From Clostridiales bacterium (GTDB lineage Bacteria; Bacillota; Clostridia; Oscillospirales; CAG-272), in the NCBI GenBank assembly GCA_019415985.1, contig DXYE01000126.1, positions 1 to 7,378 on the forward strand: 7,378 nt of DNA. Direction: 5' to 3'. The position numbers were made by a program, and so were the translations under genes. Shown here in pieces: positions 6,512 through 7,378 of this stretch. Each line of letters starts with the position of its first letter. Positions within the stretch are counted from its first letter, which is position 1. The notes beneath the pieces were generated by a model that saw nothing but the letters and a program-made list of their open reading frames with translations, searched no databases and was not told the DNA's origin.

Positions 6512-7378
6512 TCATAGCTGTTGGTCTGCCCTTGCAGCAATACCAGCGTCATACTCTGCGTTTTCCTCGGGAAACAGAACAATAATCTCTGTCCCCTGAC
6601 CTGGCGTACTGCTTAACGTCACCGTTGCCTTATGATAGGCTGCGCCATGCTTTACAATAGAAAGCCCCAATCCTGTACCGTCCACCTCTTTAGCGTGACT
6701 TTTATCAACCCGATAAAACCGTTCAAAAACTCTTTTCTGCTCACCCTGAGGAATGCCGATACCTGTATCTGATACCGTCAGCTTCACACCGTTTTGATCC
6801 CGTGCTGTACAAATGTCGACGCGTCCTCCCGGACGGTTATATTTTATTGCATTGTCGCAGAGGTTGTATATGATTTCTTCTAAAATCTGCCGAACACCGT
6901 ATATGAAAACGGGTTCGCCCTTGACATCAAGCTCCACCTGTCCAGCGGCGGCCGTTTTGGACAGCCTGGAGGTAACATCTTGTGCCAATTCCAACAAATT
7001 TACCGATTCACGCTGCTGAGGCAGGGTTTCTTCGTCGAGTTGAGACAGCCGAATGATATCCCCGACGAGGGATATCAGCTTGCCGGCTTCCTTGTAAATC
7101 AAATCCGCAAAATGTGCCGTGTCTTCAGGTTTTGCCAGCCCATCTCTGATAATTTCTGCAAATCCGGATATGGATGTCAGTGGGGTTTTCAATTCATGCG
7201 ATACATTTGCCGTAAATTCCCTTCTGAGATACTCTCGTTGTTCTTTCTCTGTAATATCCAGAATGAAAAGCACAGCGCCGGCGAGGCTGCTGTCCCGATA
7301 AACCGGGTTGCCTATAACCTGATAGACACGATTCTCCACTTCCATTTTTTGTTCGCTGTGATGTCCACTGAGTGACTC
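6512..7378 (-). CDS. PhoR-like sensor histidine kinase, C-terminal part (5' end outside window)
   Basis: The frame stays open through the right edge: 11 codons precede the internal ATG at 7343-7345, so that ATG is not the true start and the N-terminus is missing. Counting from that ATG, residues 1-33 are the end of a PAS domain (YQVIGNPV, then GAVLFILDITE). The dimerisation and phosphoacceptor helix has FTANVSHELKTPL with His50 as the phosphorylation site. The HELKT pattern also supports response-regulator phosphatase activity. The ATPase domain has the N box (N161, D164, N165, K168), the G1 box DTGIGIP (193-199), the F box FERFYR (207-212) and the G2 box GTGLGLSIVKHG (223-234). All catalytic residues are present. 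This architecture is that of PhoR/WalK-like kinases, usually partnered with an OmpR-type regulator. That regulator would lie beyond the right edge. The signal is unknown; phosphate sensing is not proven. Confidence 0.93.
   Translation of the reverse strand, partial: ESLSGHHSEQKMEVENRVYQVIGNPVYRDSSLAGAVLFILDITEKEQREYLRREFTANVSHELKTPLTSISGFAEIIRDGLAKPEDTAHFADLIYKEAGKLISLVGDIIRLSQLDEETLPQQRESVNLLELAQDVTSRLSKTAAAGQVELDVKGEPVFIYGVRQILEEIIYNLCDNAIKYNRPGGRVDICTARDQNGVKLTVSDTGIGIPQGEQKRVFERFYRVDKSHAKEVDGTGLGLSIVKHGAAYHKATVTLSSTPGQGTEIIVLFPEENAEYDAGIAARADQQL

Overview
The window reads as chromosomal DNA from a low-to-mid GC Gram-positive anaerobe of the Clostridia type. This is inferred from G-rich Shine-Dalgarno sites, a lipoprotein signal with a lipobox, the clostridial style of the cardiolipin synthase N-terminus and the PAS-containing PhoR-like kinase. 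Base composition looks roughly balanced and even throughout, and I see no insertion sequence, phage gene, tRNA, rRNA or CRISPR array. Species cannot be named from this sequence alone.

All five protein genes lie on the minus strand, so transcription runs from high to low coordinates. Positions 7378 to 6512 hold the C-terminal part of a PhoR-type sensor histidine kinase; its 5' end is outside the window. A 174-bp gap (6338-6511) then carries two candidate promoters, a perfect dyad over one -10 box, a wider nested inverted repeat and a possible 10-codon leader ORF. Next comes a complete P-type calcium ATPase (6337-3710). After 69 bp without a visible terminator comes a complete cardiolipin synthase with two HKD motifs (3640-2102). 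A 194-bp gap with one weak promoter candidate precedes a LacA-like sugar O-acetyltransferase (1907-1290). A 270-bp gap (1020-1289) follows, dominated by a roughly 100-nt imperfect hairpin. The window ends in a truncated lipoprotein with a beta-propeller-like repetitive body (1019 to 1).

Functionally the region is mostly about the cell envelope: an envelope sensor kinase, a membrane ion pump, a membrane phospholipid synthase and a surface lipoprotein. The ATPase and cardiolipin synthase are probably cotranscribed. The acetyltransferase looks like a separate unit and is not next to lactose or maltose genes. The genes themselves are ordinary family members. The parts that deserve a second look are non-coding: the hairpin at 1146-1245 and the regulatory architecture before the ATPase. 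I found no clear evidence of a new multi-gene system.
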